Shown here: positions 1 through 7,087 of the stretch, in pieces
Layout: the number at the start of each line of letters is the position of its first letter
Position numbering within the stretch: the stretch's first letter is position 1
Assembly: GCA_001785355.1 (NCBI GenBank)
Contig: MFTQ01000008.1
Location: 25,908 to 60,265, forward strand
From: Candidatus Nomurabacteria bacterium RIFCSPHIGHO2_01_FULL_41_71
GTDB lineage: Bacteria > Patescibacteriota > Minisyncoccia > Phycocordibacterales > UBA9973
Direction of reading: 5' to 3'
DNA length: 34,358 bases
The notes under the pieces: model-generated
The model's database searches: none
What the model was told of the DNA's origin: nothing
Seen by the model: the letters and a program-made list of their open reading frames with translations, nothing else
Program-made: the position numbers and the translations under genes

Positions 1-589
1 CAGCCCACAATCTTTTGATGTCCGCTATCTTGCCTCGCAGAAACTTTTCCCCGTCCTCACGTCTTAACACCGCCGTGTTTATATCATATTCCGAATACAC
101 CGCCCGCAGCTCCGGGTCAGCCCACAATTTGCTTAGTATGTGCGGATTATATTTTTGCATTATTTTTAAAACCATTTTTTTATCCATCTTGCTTGTTTTT
201 TGTTTCCGTTTTGTGACTTGTTTAATGGTTGCCTGAAAATCAAACAAGAGCGCGAAAAGATCGTGGTGAACTTCAACCAGTAATTCTTGATCTGAAATAT
301 CTCTTCCTTCTTGTTTCCGCGCTTGTTTCAGCGTGGACGCATAATTTTTTAAGACAGCGCTGAAAAGGTCACGAAGCTCCATTTCTGAAATCCCGCTTTT
401 TCGGGACAAATTGTCCATGTGGGGCTGAATTTTAGATTGATGCTTTTTTTCAAATTCTTTAATGAGCACGGCTGCTGCCTGGATTGACTCCTTGGATTTA
501 CGGCCCCTGACAGACGCAAGAGATTGCCGCATCTCCACTTTTTTTCTTTTGGCCCGTATTTGCGTTTTTAATTCGCCCAGCTTTTCCAT
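1..589 (-). CDS. Hypothetical protein, partial (3' end beyond window)
   Basis: A minus-strand frame stays open from an ATG at 589 to the window edge, about 196 codons without a stop, so the C-terminus is missing. The product begins MEKLGELKTQIRAKRKK and is rich in Lys, Glu and Gln. It has long predicted helices in the first 130 residues and a later segment containing LWADPELRAVYSEYDI. I recognise no family. There is no Shine-Dalgarno sequence before the ATG. The frame also runs further upstream without another ATG, so a non-ATG upstream start cannot be excluded. The gene is divergent from the coiled-coil gene at 647 and the two starts are only 57 bases apart, so they share a promoter region. 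It is probably a real gene because of its length and ordinary composition, but its function is unknown. Confidence 0.6.
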   Translation of the reverse strand, partial: MEKLGELKTQIRAKRKKVEMRQSLASVRGRKSKESIQAAAVLIKEFEKKHQSKIQPHMDNLSRKSGISEMELRDLFSAVLKNYASTLKQARKQEGRDISDQELLVEVHHDLFALLFDFQATIKQVTKRKQKTSKMDKKMVLKIMQKYNPHILSKLWADPELRAVYSEYDINTAVLRREDGEKFLRGKIADIKRLWA

Positions 590-631
590 TTCATGTATGA
601 TAGCATAAATTTGCGGTTTTTTGAGGAGGTG

Positions 632-640
632 TGATAGAAT
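632..640 (+). promoter_or_regulatory. Extended -10 box (TGATAGAAT) before the 647 gene
   Basis: TGATAGAAT has the TGn extension and a -10-like hexamer. It ends 7 bases before the ATG at 647, so transcription would start at or next to the start codon. An AGGAGG at 624-629 lies too far (17 bases) to serve that ATG. It would better fit the ATG at 639, which opens a three-codon frame (M-K-T-stop). The leaderless reading is an inference from spacing. Confidence 0.45.
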
Positions 641-646
641 GAAGAC

Positions 647-949
647 ATGAAAGTAGGGACAGCAAAAAAAGAATCAAAATATTTGACTGAGAAAAAGTTT
701 CAAGCGTTTGAGAAGATCTTTGAACAGTATATGGGTTCTATCGCGCGCTCATTTGATAAGATAGACCAAGGTTTAAGCCGGCACGACAAAGCCTTTGAGT
801 TGATACTCAAAAACATGCAGATATTTACAGAAGAAGCAAGAGAGCACCGACAGACAATGTCTAGCTTGATACGCACAGATGTCTCTCAGGAAAGAACTAT
901 TGAAGATTTAAAAATTCGGGTTGAGCGCCTGGAGACAAAAATAAAATAA
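647..949 (+). CDS. Small coiled-coil protein, unknown function
   Basis: This is a 100-residue, highly charged, cysteine-free protein with no signal peptide or membrane segment. Almost all of it looks helical, and residues from about 60 to 100 (ending in RTIEDLKIRVERLETKIK) show a heptad-like pattern typical of a coiled coil. Similar short coiled-coil proteins are common in CPR genomes and have no assigned role. It ends 6 bases before the GAPDH start and may be co-transcribed with it. The start at 647 is favoured by the extended -10 box at 632-640. Nothing here indicates a substrate or partner. Confidence 0.6.
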   Translation: MKVGTAKKESKYLTEKKFQAFEKIFEQYMGSIARSFDKIDQGLSRHDKAFELILKNMQIFTEEAREHRQTMSSLIRTDVSQERTIEDLKIRVERLETKIK

Positions 950-955
950 AAGATT

Positions 956-1990
956 ATGGATAAAAAAATTCGCGTTGGTATTAATGGTTTTGGACGAATC
1001 GGCAGAGCATTCCTGAAGGTTGCTTGGGAGAGGCCGGAGATCGAGATAGTGGCGGTGAATGATCTCGGCGACATTGGAAACATGGCGTATCTTCTCAAAT
1101 ACGATACGGTCTATGGAAAATGGAAACATGAAGATATCAAACATGACGGAGATTACTTGGTAATTGATGATCGGAAAGTAAAGGTTCTCTCGGAGCGCGA
1201 TCCGAGTAAATTACCGTGGAAAGATTTGGGTATTGATGTGGTGGTGGAATCTACCGGCATATTTATTACTTATGCAAGTTCTAAAGTGCATCTCGATGCG
1301 GGAGCAAAGAGAGTAGTTGTTACCGCTCCGATGAAAGATGAGCCAAAGTCCGGTGTGGAGGGAGCCACGGTCCTGATGGGTATAAACGAGGAAAAATTCG
1401 ATACTTGCGTAATCACCTCAAATGCTTCTTGTACCACTAATGCCGGAAGTCCTCTTATTGCGATTCTCGATGAAGAGCTTGGAATTGAAAAAGCGGTTTT
1501 GAATACGGTTCATGCGCTTACCAACAGTCAGCCCACAGTGGACAGCTTTAATAAACATAATGTGCGGGAAGGACGAGCGGGAGGACACAATATAGTACCC
1601 ACTTCCACCGGCGCCGCCATCGCCGTAACCAAAGCTTTCCCCAAACTCTCCGGTCTTTTCGACGGTATTTCTGTTAGGGTACCGATAGTTTCCGGATCAA
1701 TCGTGGATATTACTTTTGTGTCTAAAAAAAATACTACCGTGGAAGAAGTGAACCGGATACTAAAGAGTGCGGCTACCAAGCCGAGGTGGAAAGATATTTT
1801 TGCGGTTACCGAAGAAGAACTTGTTTCAAGCGATATCTTGGGAACACGCTATGGGGCGATTGCCGATCTCAAAATGACTCGCGTTGTCGGAGGCAATCTG
1901 GTAAAAGTGCTTGGCTGGTATGACAACGAAATGGGGTATACATATACTCTGGTGGATCATGTTATTAAAACCGGAAGCAAGATAGAATAA
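956..1990 (+). CDS. gap: Glyceraldehyde-3-phosphate dehydrogenase, type I
   Basis: This enzyme oxidises and phosphorylates glyceraldehyde 3-phosphate to 1,3-bisphosphoglycerate with NAD in the cytoplasm. The 344 residues match the usual family length. The Rossmann motif NGFGRIGR is at 10-17. An Asp at 36 (VNDLGD) is typical of NAD rather than NADP preference. The active-site motif SNASCTTN places the nucleophilic cysteine at 159, and the partner histidine is at 186 in TVHALTN. The C-terminal WYDNEMGYT signature is present. The usual HSYTNDQ segment reads HALTNSQ, a modest variation. It heads a run of sugar-phosphate genes (RpiB, IMPase-like, epimerase, transketolase). The ATG follows the upstream stop by 6 bases with an A/T-rich -10-like stretch just before it. 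Confidence 0.97.
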   Translation: MDKKIRVGINGFGRIGRAFLKVAWERPEIEIVAVNDLGDIGNMAYLLKYDTVYGKWKHEDIKHDGDYLVIDDRKVKVLSERDPSKLPWKDLGIDVVVESTGIFITYASSKVHLDAGAKRVVVTAPMKDEPKSGVEGATVLMGINEEKFDTCVITSNASCTTNAGSPLIAILDEELGIEKAVLNTVHALTNSQPTVDSFNKHNVREGRAGGHNIVPTSTGAAIAVTKAFPKLSGLFDGISVRVPIVSGSIVDITFVSKKNTTVEEVNRILKSAATKPRWKDIFAVTEEELVSSDILGTRYGAIADLKMTRVVGGNLVKVLGWYDNEMGYTYTLVDHVIKTGSKIE

Positions 1991-2024
1991 CCACTTAGTT
2001 ATAATAGTACTCTACTTAATACTC

Positions 2025-2048
2025 GGAGTACCAAGTGGAGTACCAAGT
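2025..2048. repeat. Tandem 12-base repeat in the gap-rpiB spacer
   Basis: GGAGTACCAAGT occurs twice back to back (2025-2036 and 2037-2048). The first unit also pairs imperfectly with the preceding ACTTAATACTC, giving a possible hairpin after the gap stop codon. It could be a weak terminator or simple slippage. No T run follows. Confidence 0.6.
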
Positions 2049-2073
2049 AATCGGATGCTGATATTATTTTATA

Positions 2074-2082
2074 TGATATACT
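2074..2082 (+). promoter_or_regulatory. Extended -10 box (TGATATACT) before rpiB
   Basis: TGATATACT ends 8 bases before the rpiB ATG at 2090 and there is no Shine-Dalgarno sequence between them, so a leaderless transcript is likely. The same nine bases occur at 9045-9053 upstream of the AAA ATPase gene. Confidence 0.5.
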
Positions 2083-2089
2083 ATTCAAT

Positions 2090-2581
2090 ATGAAAATTTA
2101 TATAGGCGCAGATCATGCCGGATATGAATTTAAAAAAAAACTTAAAGAATATTTAACAAATTTGGGTTTAGGTTATGAAGTAGAGGATATGGGCGCGTTT
2201 ACTTATGACGAGGATGATGATTATCCGGATTTTGTCCGGCCGGTGGCGGAAGCCGTTGCCAAAGACGAAGGTAATGTGGGTATAGTTTTGGGTGGTTCCG
2301 GCCAAGGTGAAGCAATGTGCGCCAACAGAGTGCCGGGTATCCGAGCCGCATTGTTTTATGGAGAAGCGCTACCCAAAGAAGCTATTGATGTACAAGGAGA
2401 GAAAAGCGCAGATCTTTTCGAAATTGTAAAGATTGCTCGTGTTCACAACAATGCCAATATTTTATCTCTGGGTGTCAGATTTTTATCCGAAGACGAAGCC
2501 AAGTACGCGACAGAACTTTTTTTGAAAACGGAATTCAAAGGAGAAGAGAGGCATATTAGAAGAATAAATAAACTCGGCTGA
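2090..2581 (+). CDS. rpiB: RpiB/LacAB-family sugar-phosphate isomerase
   Basis: This is a likely ribose-5-phosphate isomerase B, interconverting ribose 5-phosphate and ribulose 5-phosphate. The N-terminal GADHAG (6-11) carries the Asp8-His9 pair typical of the family. The loop that holds the catalytic cysteine in E. coli RpiB reads GGSGQGE here (68-74). It therefore resembles the actinobacterial type, which uses a glutamate (here Glu74) as the base. ANRVPGIRAAL and SLGVRFLSEDEA are also family signatures. At 163 residues it is normal length. It sits directly upstream of the IMPase-like gene (TGA-T-ATG), so the two are translated as a coupled pair. LacA/B-like activity on other sugar phosphates cannot be ruled out, but the neighbours favour the pentose phosphate role. 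Confidence 0.92.
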   Translation: MKIYIGADHAGYEFKKKLKEYLTNLGLGYEVEDMGAFTYDEDDDYPDFVRPVAEAVAKDEGNVGIVLGGSGQGEAMCANRVPGIRAALFYGEALPKEAIDVQGEKSADLFEIVKIARVHNNANILSLGVRFLSEDEAKYATELFLKTEFKGEERHIRRINKLG

Positions 2582-2582
2582 T

Positions 2583-3395
2583 ATGGAAAATAAATCTCGC
2601 GAACTTGAAGTTGCAATCAAAGCTGCGCTTGAGGCGGGTAAAGTTGTTTTTAAGTATTTTGAGGAGGGAACGGAAAAAGTGCATAAAGATAACTCCGAGA
2701 TGGTGGATGTAGTCACGGTGGCGGATCATGAAGCAGAAGAATTAATTAAAAAAATATTATCCGAAAACTTTCCGGATCATTCGATATTGGGAGAGGAAAC
2801 GGGCATGTTGGAAAAAGGAAGCGAATATATTTGGTATATTGATCCCATAGACGGAACGGCAAATTTTTCAAATAGAATACCGCTTTTTGGAGTTTCCATA
2901 GCGCTAGCAAAAAATAACGAACTAATAGCGGGAGTTATTCACAATCCGGCGGCTAGAGAACTTTTCTACGCCGAACGCGGCAAAGGCGCGTATTTGAATG
3001 ATAAAAAAATTTATGTATCAAAAGACTCGGAAAGGACAGGCATATTTACTGCCGGTACCAGTCGAACAAAAGAGAACCGGCAATTCGTTAAAAATCTTGT
3101 TTTTGACTTGGCGGAAAAGGTCCGTTATCCCCGAAATTTTGGCTCTAGCGTCATCGAACTTTCTTATGTGGCTCGCGGAAGTACGGAGGCCCACATAGTG
3201 ACAGGTTTGAGAAATTATGATTTTGCCGCAGGTGCGCTCTTGGTGTTGGAGGCTGAAGGAAAGATTATAAAATTCGACGGAACTCCCTGGAAATTCCCGG
3301 ATAATTATTTTATTGCTTCCAACGGAGTATTTCATGATTTATTGGTAGATGAAGTAAAAAAGCAGAAAGAAAAAATCAGCTTTAAGGAAATATAA
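2583..3395 (+). CDS. Inositol monophosphatase-family sugar/nucleotide phosphatase
   Basis: This Mg2+-dependent phosphatase belongs to the FIG superfamily. The metal-binding motifs are present: GEE at 70-72 and DPIDGTANF at 87-95, with a later NYDFAAGALLVLEAEG corresponding to the usual WDxAAG segment. At 270 residues it has normal family length. Members act on inositol phosphate, fructose 1,6-bisphosphate or 3'-phosphoadenosine phosphate, and sequence alone does not separate these. The setting between RpiB and the epimerase makes a sugar-phosphate role plausible, for example as a fructose-1,6-bisphosphatase. The start overlaps the rpiB stop region by translational coupling. Confidence 0.88.
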   Translation: MENKSRELEVAIKAALEAGKVVFKYFEEGTEKVHKDNSEMVDVVTVADHEAEELIKKILSENFPDHSILGEETGMLEKGSEYIWYIDPIDGTANFSNRIPLFGVSIALAKNNELIAGVIHNPAARELFYAERGKGAYLNDKKIYVSKDSERTGIFTAGTSRTKENRQFVKNLVFDLAEKVRYPRNFGSSVIELSYVARGSTEAHIVTGLRNYDFAAGALLVLEAEGKIIKFDGTPWKFPDNYFIASNGVFHDLLVDEVKKQKEKISFKEI

Positions 3396-3396
3396 T
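3391..3396 (+). promoter_or_regulatory. TATAAT box overlapping the stop of the IMPase-like gene
   Basis: A perfect TATAAT overlaps the upstream stop codon (TAA, 3393-3395) and ends 7 bases before the epimerase ATG at 3403, fitting the leaderless pattern seen elsewhere in this window. Confidence 0.4.
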
Positions 3397-3402
3397 CATA
3401 AT

Positions 3403-4101
3403 ATGGCTTTTATTACTCCGGCAATTTTAGAGAAGGATTTCAGTGAAATAAAAAACAAGCTTACTTTCTTGCGTTCTCGGACAAAGTGCGTTCAGATTGA
3501 TTTCTGTGATGGTATTTTTGTGCCGAACCGGAGTTGGCCTTTTACTTCCGGTGGATTTAACGATGTGGATTTCCGAAAAATAATAAATGAAGAAGCAGGT
3601 TTGCCATTTTGGCAGGAATTCGATTTTGAATTCGATCTAATGGTGGCAGACGCGATGGAAAATTTTGATGTTTATATGAAGCTGGGACCGAAGAGGATGA
3701 TTTTTCATCTTTCGGCGCAGAAAAATATTTCAGAATTTGAACATTTTCTGGAGAGTTTGGATATGTATGTGAGAGATCATACGGAGATGGGGCTTGCTTT
3801 CAGACCAAGCGATGACCTTGCTATCGTTTCTTGTCTCTCCCATAGGGTTGATTTTTTGCAATGTATGGGATCGGACAATATGGGAAGACAGGGAGAAATT
3901 TTTTCGAATCAAGCGCTGGAAAATCTGAAAACTCTTAAAAGAGATCTTTCGGGAGTAGTAGTATCGGTGGATATCGGAGTGAATTTGGATAATGCGCCGG
4001 ATATTTTATCAGCCGGAGCCGACCGCTTGGCGGTCGGCTCCGGCATCTGGAAAAGTCCGGATCCGATAGAAGCGCTCCAAACTTTTCAAAGTCTGGTATA
4101 A
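3403..4101 (+). CDS. rpe: Divergent ribulose-phosphate 3-epimerase family protein
   Basis: This is a TIM-barrel protein related to Rpe, which interconverts ribulose 5-phosphate and xylulose 5-phosphate. Recognisable elements in order are the N-terminal PAILEKDFSEI strand-helix, VQIDFCDGIFVPN (canonical HxDVMDGxFVPN), FDLMV (canonical VHLM), a CMGSDNMGRQGEIF loop (canonical NPGFGGQxF), VDIGVN (canonical VDGGV) and GADRLAVGSGIW. The length of 232 residues fits. Two positions that are metal-binding histidines in standard Rpe appear as Gln and Asp, so metal use or substrate could differ. Its place between the phosphatase and transketolase supports a pentose phosphate function. Confidence 0.78.
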   Translation: MAFITPAILEKDFSEIKNKLTFLRSRTKCVQIDFCDGIFVPNRSWPFTSGGFNDVDFRKIINEEAGLPFWQEFDFEFDLMVADAMENFDVYMKLGPKRMIFHLSAQKNISEFEHFLESLDMYVRDHTEMGLAFRPSDDLAIVSCLSHRVDFLQCMGSDNMGRQGEIFSNQALENLKTLKRDLSGVVVSVDIGVNLDNAPDILSAGADRLAVGSGIWKSPDPIEALQTFQSLV

Positions 4102-4102
4102 T
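4094..4102 (+). promoter_or_regulatory. Extended -10 box (TGGTATAAT) before transketolase N subunit
   Basis: TGGTATAAT spans the end of the epimerase gene and ends 8 bases before the ATG at 4110, with no Shine-Dalgarno sequence between them. It is the closest match to the consensus extended -10 among the leaderless candidates here. Confidence 0.5.
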
Positions 4103-4109
4103 TCGGACA

Positions 4110-5003
4110 ATGCTAACCGAGAAAAAAATTTTAGAGCTGGAGCAGAAGGCAAACGATATTCGCATTTCTGTAATCGAAATGCTTCTTGAGGCGGGAAGCG
4201 GTCATTCGGCTGGATCGCTCGGCATGGCGGATATCTTTACTATTTTATTTTTTCATATTTTAAAACATGATCCAAAGAATCCGTTCTGGGAGGGCAGAGA
4301 TAGATTAATCTTATCGAATGGCCATATTGCTCCGGTGTATTATGCGACCATGGCGCACGCCGGATATTTTCCAATCGAAGAATTAAAAACTTTGCGAAAA
4401 TTTGGTACCCGCCTTCAAGGTCATCCCCATCGTGAGTATATGCCCTGGCTTGAGACTTCTTCCGGTCCGCTCGGTTCCGGGCTCTCACAAGCGGTCGGTA
4501 TGGCGCTTGCCGACAGAATGGATTGTGGAGCCGACACGCACCGCTTTATTTATTGTCTGATGTCCGACGGAGAACTTGATGAAGGAAATTCTTGGGAAGC
4601 GGCCATGCTCGCGGGAAAACACAAATTGCGAAATTTAATAGCGGTTGTGGACAGAAACAATATACAAATAGAAGGTTTTACCGAAGACATTATGCCGCTT
4701 GAACCTCTTTCCGATAAATGGAGGGCTTTCAACTGGCATGTGATCGAGACGGTGGGGCATGATTTCAAATCTCTGAATGAAGCCTTTGAGGAAGCTCAGG
4801 CAATATTCGAGAAACCGACGGTCATAATAGCTCATACCGTTCCGGGACAAGGGGTGGACTTTATGGAACATGATTTTAAGTGGCATGGCATTCCACCCGG
4901 GATTCGCGATATGACAGGGGAACCTTCCAAAGAAGAGCAGGGGAAGCTGGCGCTTCGTGAACTTCGAACTTTGGGAGGAAAAATTAAAAGCGAACACCAA
5001 TAA
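4110..5003 (+). CDS. Transketolase, N-terminal (thiamine diphosphate-binding) subunit
   Basis: This is the N-terminal half of a split transketolase, which moves two-carbon ketol units between sugar phosphates in the non-oxidative pentose phosphate pathway. GHSAGSLGMADI (31-42), the second histidine in SNGHIAP (69-75), GHPHR (104-108) and GPLGSGLSQAVGMALA (119-134) match the cofactor pocket. The ThDP motif runs from SDGELDEGNSWEA (152) to the closing VVDRNNIQIEG. Length is 297 residues. The C-terminal subunit follows at 5020, and the two would assemble as a heterotetramer, as in archaea and many CPR. The start is supported by the extended -10 box 8 bases upstream. Confidence 0.95.
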   Translation: MLTEKKILELEQKANDIRISVIEMLLEAGSGHSAGSLGMADIFTILFFHILKHDPKNPFWEGRDRLILSNGHIAPVYYATMAHAGYFPIEELKTLRKFGTRLQGHPHREYMPWLETSSGPLGSGLSQAVGMALADRMDCGADTHRFIYCLMSDGELDEGNSWEAAMLAGKHKLRNLIAVVDRNNIQIEGFTEDIMPLEPLSDKWRAFNWHVIETVGHDFKSLNEAFEEAQAIFEKPTVIIAHTVPGQGVDFMEHDFKWHGIPPGIRDMTGEPSKEEQGKLALRELRTLGGKIKSEHQ

Positions 5004-5019
5004 AATTTTCAATTTTATA

Positions 5020-6018
5020 ATGTTGAATCCCAAATTAAAATTAAATCCGAAAATTTTCAGCCTTGGTTGCGAGCAAGTTCCGACCCGAAAGGGTTTCGGC
5101 GAAGGCTTGCTTAAAGCCGGAGAGCTGGATAAAAATGTAGTCGCCCTTTGCGCGGATCTCACCGAAAGCACGATGATGAATTTGTTTGCGGATAAGTTTC
5201 CGGATCGTTTTGTGCAGGTTGGAGTAGCGGAACAAAATTTAGTTACCGTTGCTTCCGGTTTGAGCGCTATGGGGAAAATTCCTTTTTGTTCTTCTTACGC
5301 CATGTTTTCTCCGGGCAGGAACTGGGAGCAAATTCGCACGACAATCGCATACAACGGCAGAAAAGTTGTAATTGTCGGTTCACATTCTGGAATTTCTGTC
5401 GGAGCTGACGGTGGCACCCATCAGGCGTTGGAGGATGTGGCGCTTATGCGAGTGCTACCAAATACGGATGTGATTTCTCCATGCGATGCGATAGAAGCAA
5501 AAAAAGCGACGTTGGCTCTTGCGAAAACTCCCAAGCCGGCTTACTTGCGATTGTTTCGGGAAAAAACGCCGGTTGTCACCACAGAAGAAACCTCGTTTGA
5601 GCCGGGAAAAGCGCAGATTTTTTGGCTACCGGATGTGGGGCTGGCGCAGGTGGGCATAATCGTCTCTGGCGGACTCATGCATCTCGCCTTGCTTGCCGCC
5701 AAGGAGTTAGAAGCTGAGGGCATAAAAACAAAAGTGATGAACTTGGCGACAATCAAGCCCATCGATACGGATGCGATCTTAGAACTTGCCAAAGAATGCA
5801 AAGCCATGGTCACTATAGAGGAGCATCAAGTTGCCGGAGGCATGGGTTCGGCTGTGGCGGAAGTGCTTGTCGAGAGTTTCCCTGTACCGATCGAATTTAT
5901 CGGAGTTCGCGACAAATTCGGCCAATCCGGTACACCCGATGAGCTCATCGAAAAATATGGTTTGGGTAAAGACTCCATCAAAAAAGCGGTGAAGAAAGTT
6001 TTAAAAAGGAAAGTATGA
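5020..6018 (+). CDS. Transketolase, C-terminal subunit
   Basis: This subunit carries the pyrimidine-binding and C-terminal transketolase domains. VGVAEQN (68-73) contains the catalytic glutamate at 71 that activates the thiamine ring. GADGGTHQALEDVALMR (128-144) is the second signature, and the C-terminal domain contains IEEHQVAGGMGSAVAE. I chose the ATG at 5020 (332 residues) because the protein then begins just before the conserved EQVPTRKGFGEGL. A GTG at 4957 is in frame but would add 21 unconserved residues and overlap the upstream gene by 47 bases. No Shine-Dalgarno sequence precedes 5020, and a TATAAT overlaps that ATG, so the exact start is uncertain. Confidence 0.93.
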   Translation: MLNPKLKLNPKIFSLGCEQVPTRKGFGEGLLKAGELDKNVVALCADLTESTMMNLFADKFPDRFVQVGVAEQNLVTVASGLSAMGKIPFCSSYAMFSPGRNWEQIRTTIAYNGRKVVIVGSHSGISVGADGGTHQALEDVALMRVLPNTDVISPCDAIEAKKATLALAKTPKPAYLRLFREKTPVVTTEETSFEPGKAQIFWLPDVGLAQVGIIVSGGLMHLALLAAKELEAEGIKTKVMNLATIKPIDTDAILELAKECKAMVTIEEHQVAGGMGSAVAEVLVESFPVPIEFIGVRDKFGQSGTPDELIEKYGLGKDSIKKAVKKVLKRKV

Positions 6019-6023
6019 TATAT

Positions 6024-6053
6024 CCATAATAGAAACGGCTGTCTCTATTGTGG
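6024..6053. terminator. Candidate two-way terminator hairpin
   Basis: CCATAATAGAAAC and GTCTCTATTGTGG can form a 13-position stem with one mismatch and one or two G-U pairs around a four-base loop (GGCT). It lies between the convergent ends of transketolase C and the PfkB kinase. T-rich tracts are weak, so efficiency is uncertain. Confidence 0.45.
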
Positions 6054-6072
6054 GTATTCGAATTTATTTCTC

Positions 6073-7068
6073 TTAATTTATTTTTTTAGTCTTGTATTCC
6101 GCCGGAGAGTTTTGTAGATATTCTTCCAGTTTTGCGCGGGTGAGAAGGCCCTTCTGGGCTCCGATTTCTTGGACTACGGACATAGAATTTATCGGCCCCC
6201 AAGTTAACGCTTCAGTTGGGGAGAGTCCTAGAACGAGCCCAACGGCAAAGGTGGAAGAAAAAGCGTCGCCCGCGCCGGTGCGGTCGAGCGGAGCCGCGAT
6301 ATCAGGATACATTGGAATATGCCACAATTCTCCTTCCAGATATAGGTATGCTCCTTTGGTGCCGTCGCTCAAGGAAACCATTCTGGGTCCGAGTGCGTGA
6401 ATGCCTTCAGAGAGTTTGCGGATATCTCTTTCGTTTGTGTCGAGAATCATTTGCGCTTCCTCTACATTTGAAAAGAAAACCTCGCTTCGTGCGTAAATTT
6501 CTCGAAGTTTTTCCACTCCCATCTTTATTTGAAAAATACCAGGCTGAAAGGCCAGTTTTGTTTCCGGATTCTGACGCAAGTAATCTATAAGTTTCGCGTG
6601 AAGAGGCAGTGATTTTTCGCCGAGAGAAGTCAAATATACCCATTTTACTTTTCCCAATTTTGGCAATTTATAATCGAAATCTGAATGTTTTTGCAATATT
6701 GTCCTTTCGCTTTCGAACCAAATTATGTAATGGTAATTCGTTGGCTTGTCCGGACTAATATTTATAAACTCCGTAGAAACCCCGTCCTCTTTTAATGATT
6801 TCAGGCATGTTTCGCCGTTCCTATCCTTTCCTACATTCGCGACTAGCGCGGATTTTAGTCCCAGTCGGCTAGCTGCCACCGAGGCATTGGCGGCGTTTCC
6901 CACTGCCGGCACTTCGGTCACGGATTCATAAGGAATTTTAGCTCCGAAGGCCATGCAAATCTGGCAATTTATGTTGTTTATGTCGCAATGAACACTCGCG
7001 TCTTTGAGCCTTATGAAAGCATCCATAGTGGTTTCCCCGACAGCCACAAAATCATAATTATTTTTCAT
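6073..7068 (-). CDS. PfkB-family (ribokinase-like) sugar kinase
   Basis: This ATP-dependent carbohydrate or nucleoside kinase has 331 residues. The first PfkB region VGNAANASVAASRLG is at 57-70. NVEEA is at 201-205, and the second signature DRTGAGDAFSSTF begins at 262 with the catalytic Asp at 268 in GAGD. An N-terminal segment with Cys28, Cys35 and Cys38 (CDINNINCQIC) replaces the usual lid start. I recall comparable segments in CPR PfkB proteins; they could bind a metal, but that is inference. The substrate cannot be read from the sequence. Convergent with transketolase and divergent from the lamin-tail gene, it probably has its own promoter: TGATATTAT at 7083-7075 on the minus strand ends 7 bases before its ATG. 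Confidence 0.9.
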   Translation of the reverse strand: MKNNYDFVAVGETTMDAFIRLKDASVHCDINNINCQICMAFGAKIPYESVTEVPAVGNAANASVAASRLGLKSALVANVGKDRNGETCLKSLKEDGVSTEFINISPDKPTNYHYIIWFESERTILQKHSDFDYKLPKLGKVKWVYLTSLGEKSLPLHAKLIDYLRQNPETKLAFQPGIFQIKMGVEKLREIYARSEVFFSNVEEAQMILDTNERDIRKLSEGIHALGPRMVSLSDGTKGAYLYLEGELWHIPMYPDIAAPLDRTGAGDAFSSTFAVGLVLGLSPTEALTWGPINSMSVVQEIGAQKGLLTRAKLEEYLQNSPAEYKTKKIN

Positions 7069-7083
7069 GATACAATAATATCA
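7068..7083. promoter_or_regulatory. Overlapping divergent promoters, PfkB kinase / lamin-tail gene
   Basis: On the minus strand, TGATATTAT (7083-7075) is an extended -10 box six bases before the kinase ATG at 7068. On the plus strand, TGATACAAT (7068-7076) lies 11 bases before the ATG at 7088. The two boxes overlap by two bases, so polymerase binding for one gene would exclude the other. That would couple their expression inversely. Confidence 0.45.
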
Positions 7084-7087
7084 CAAC

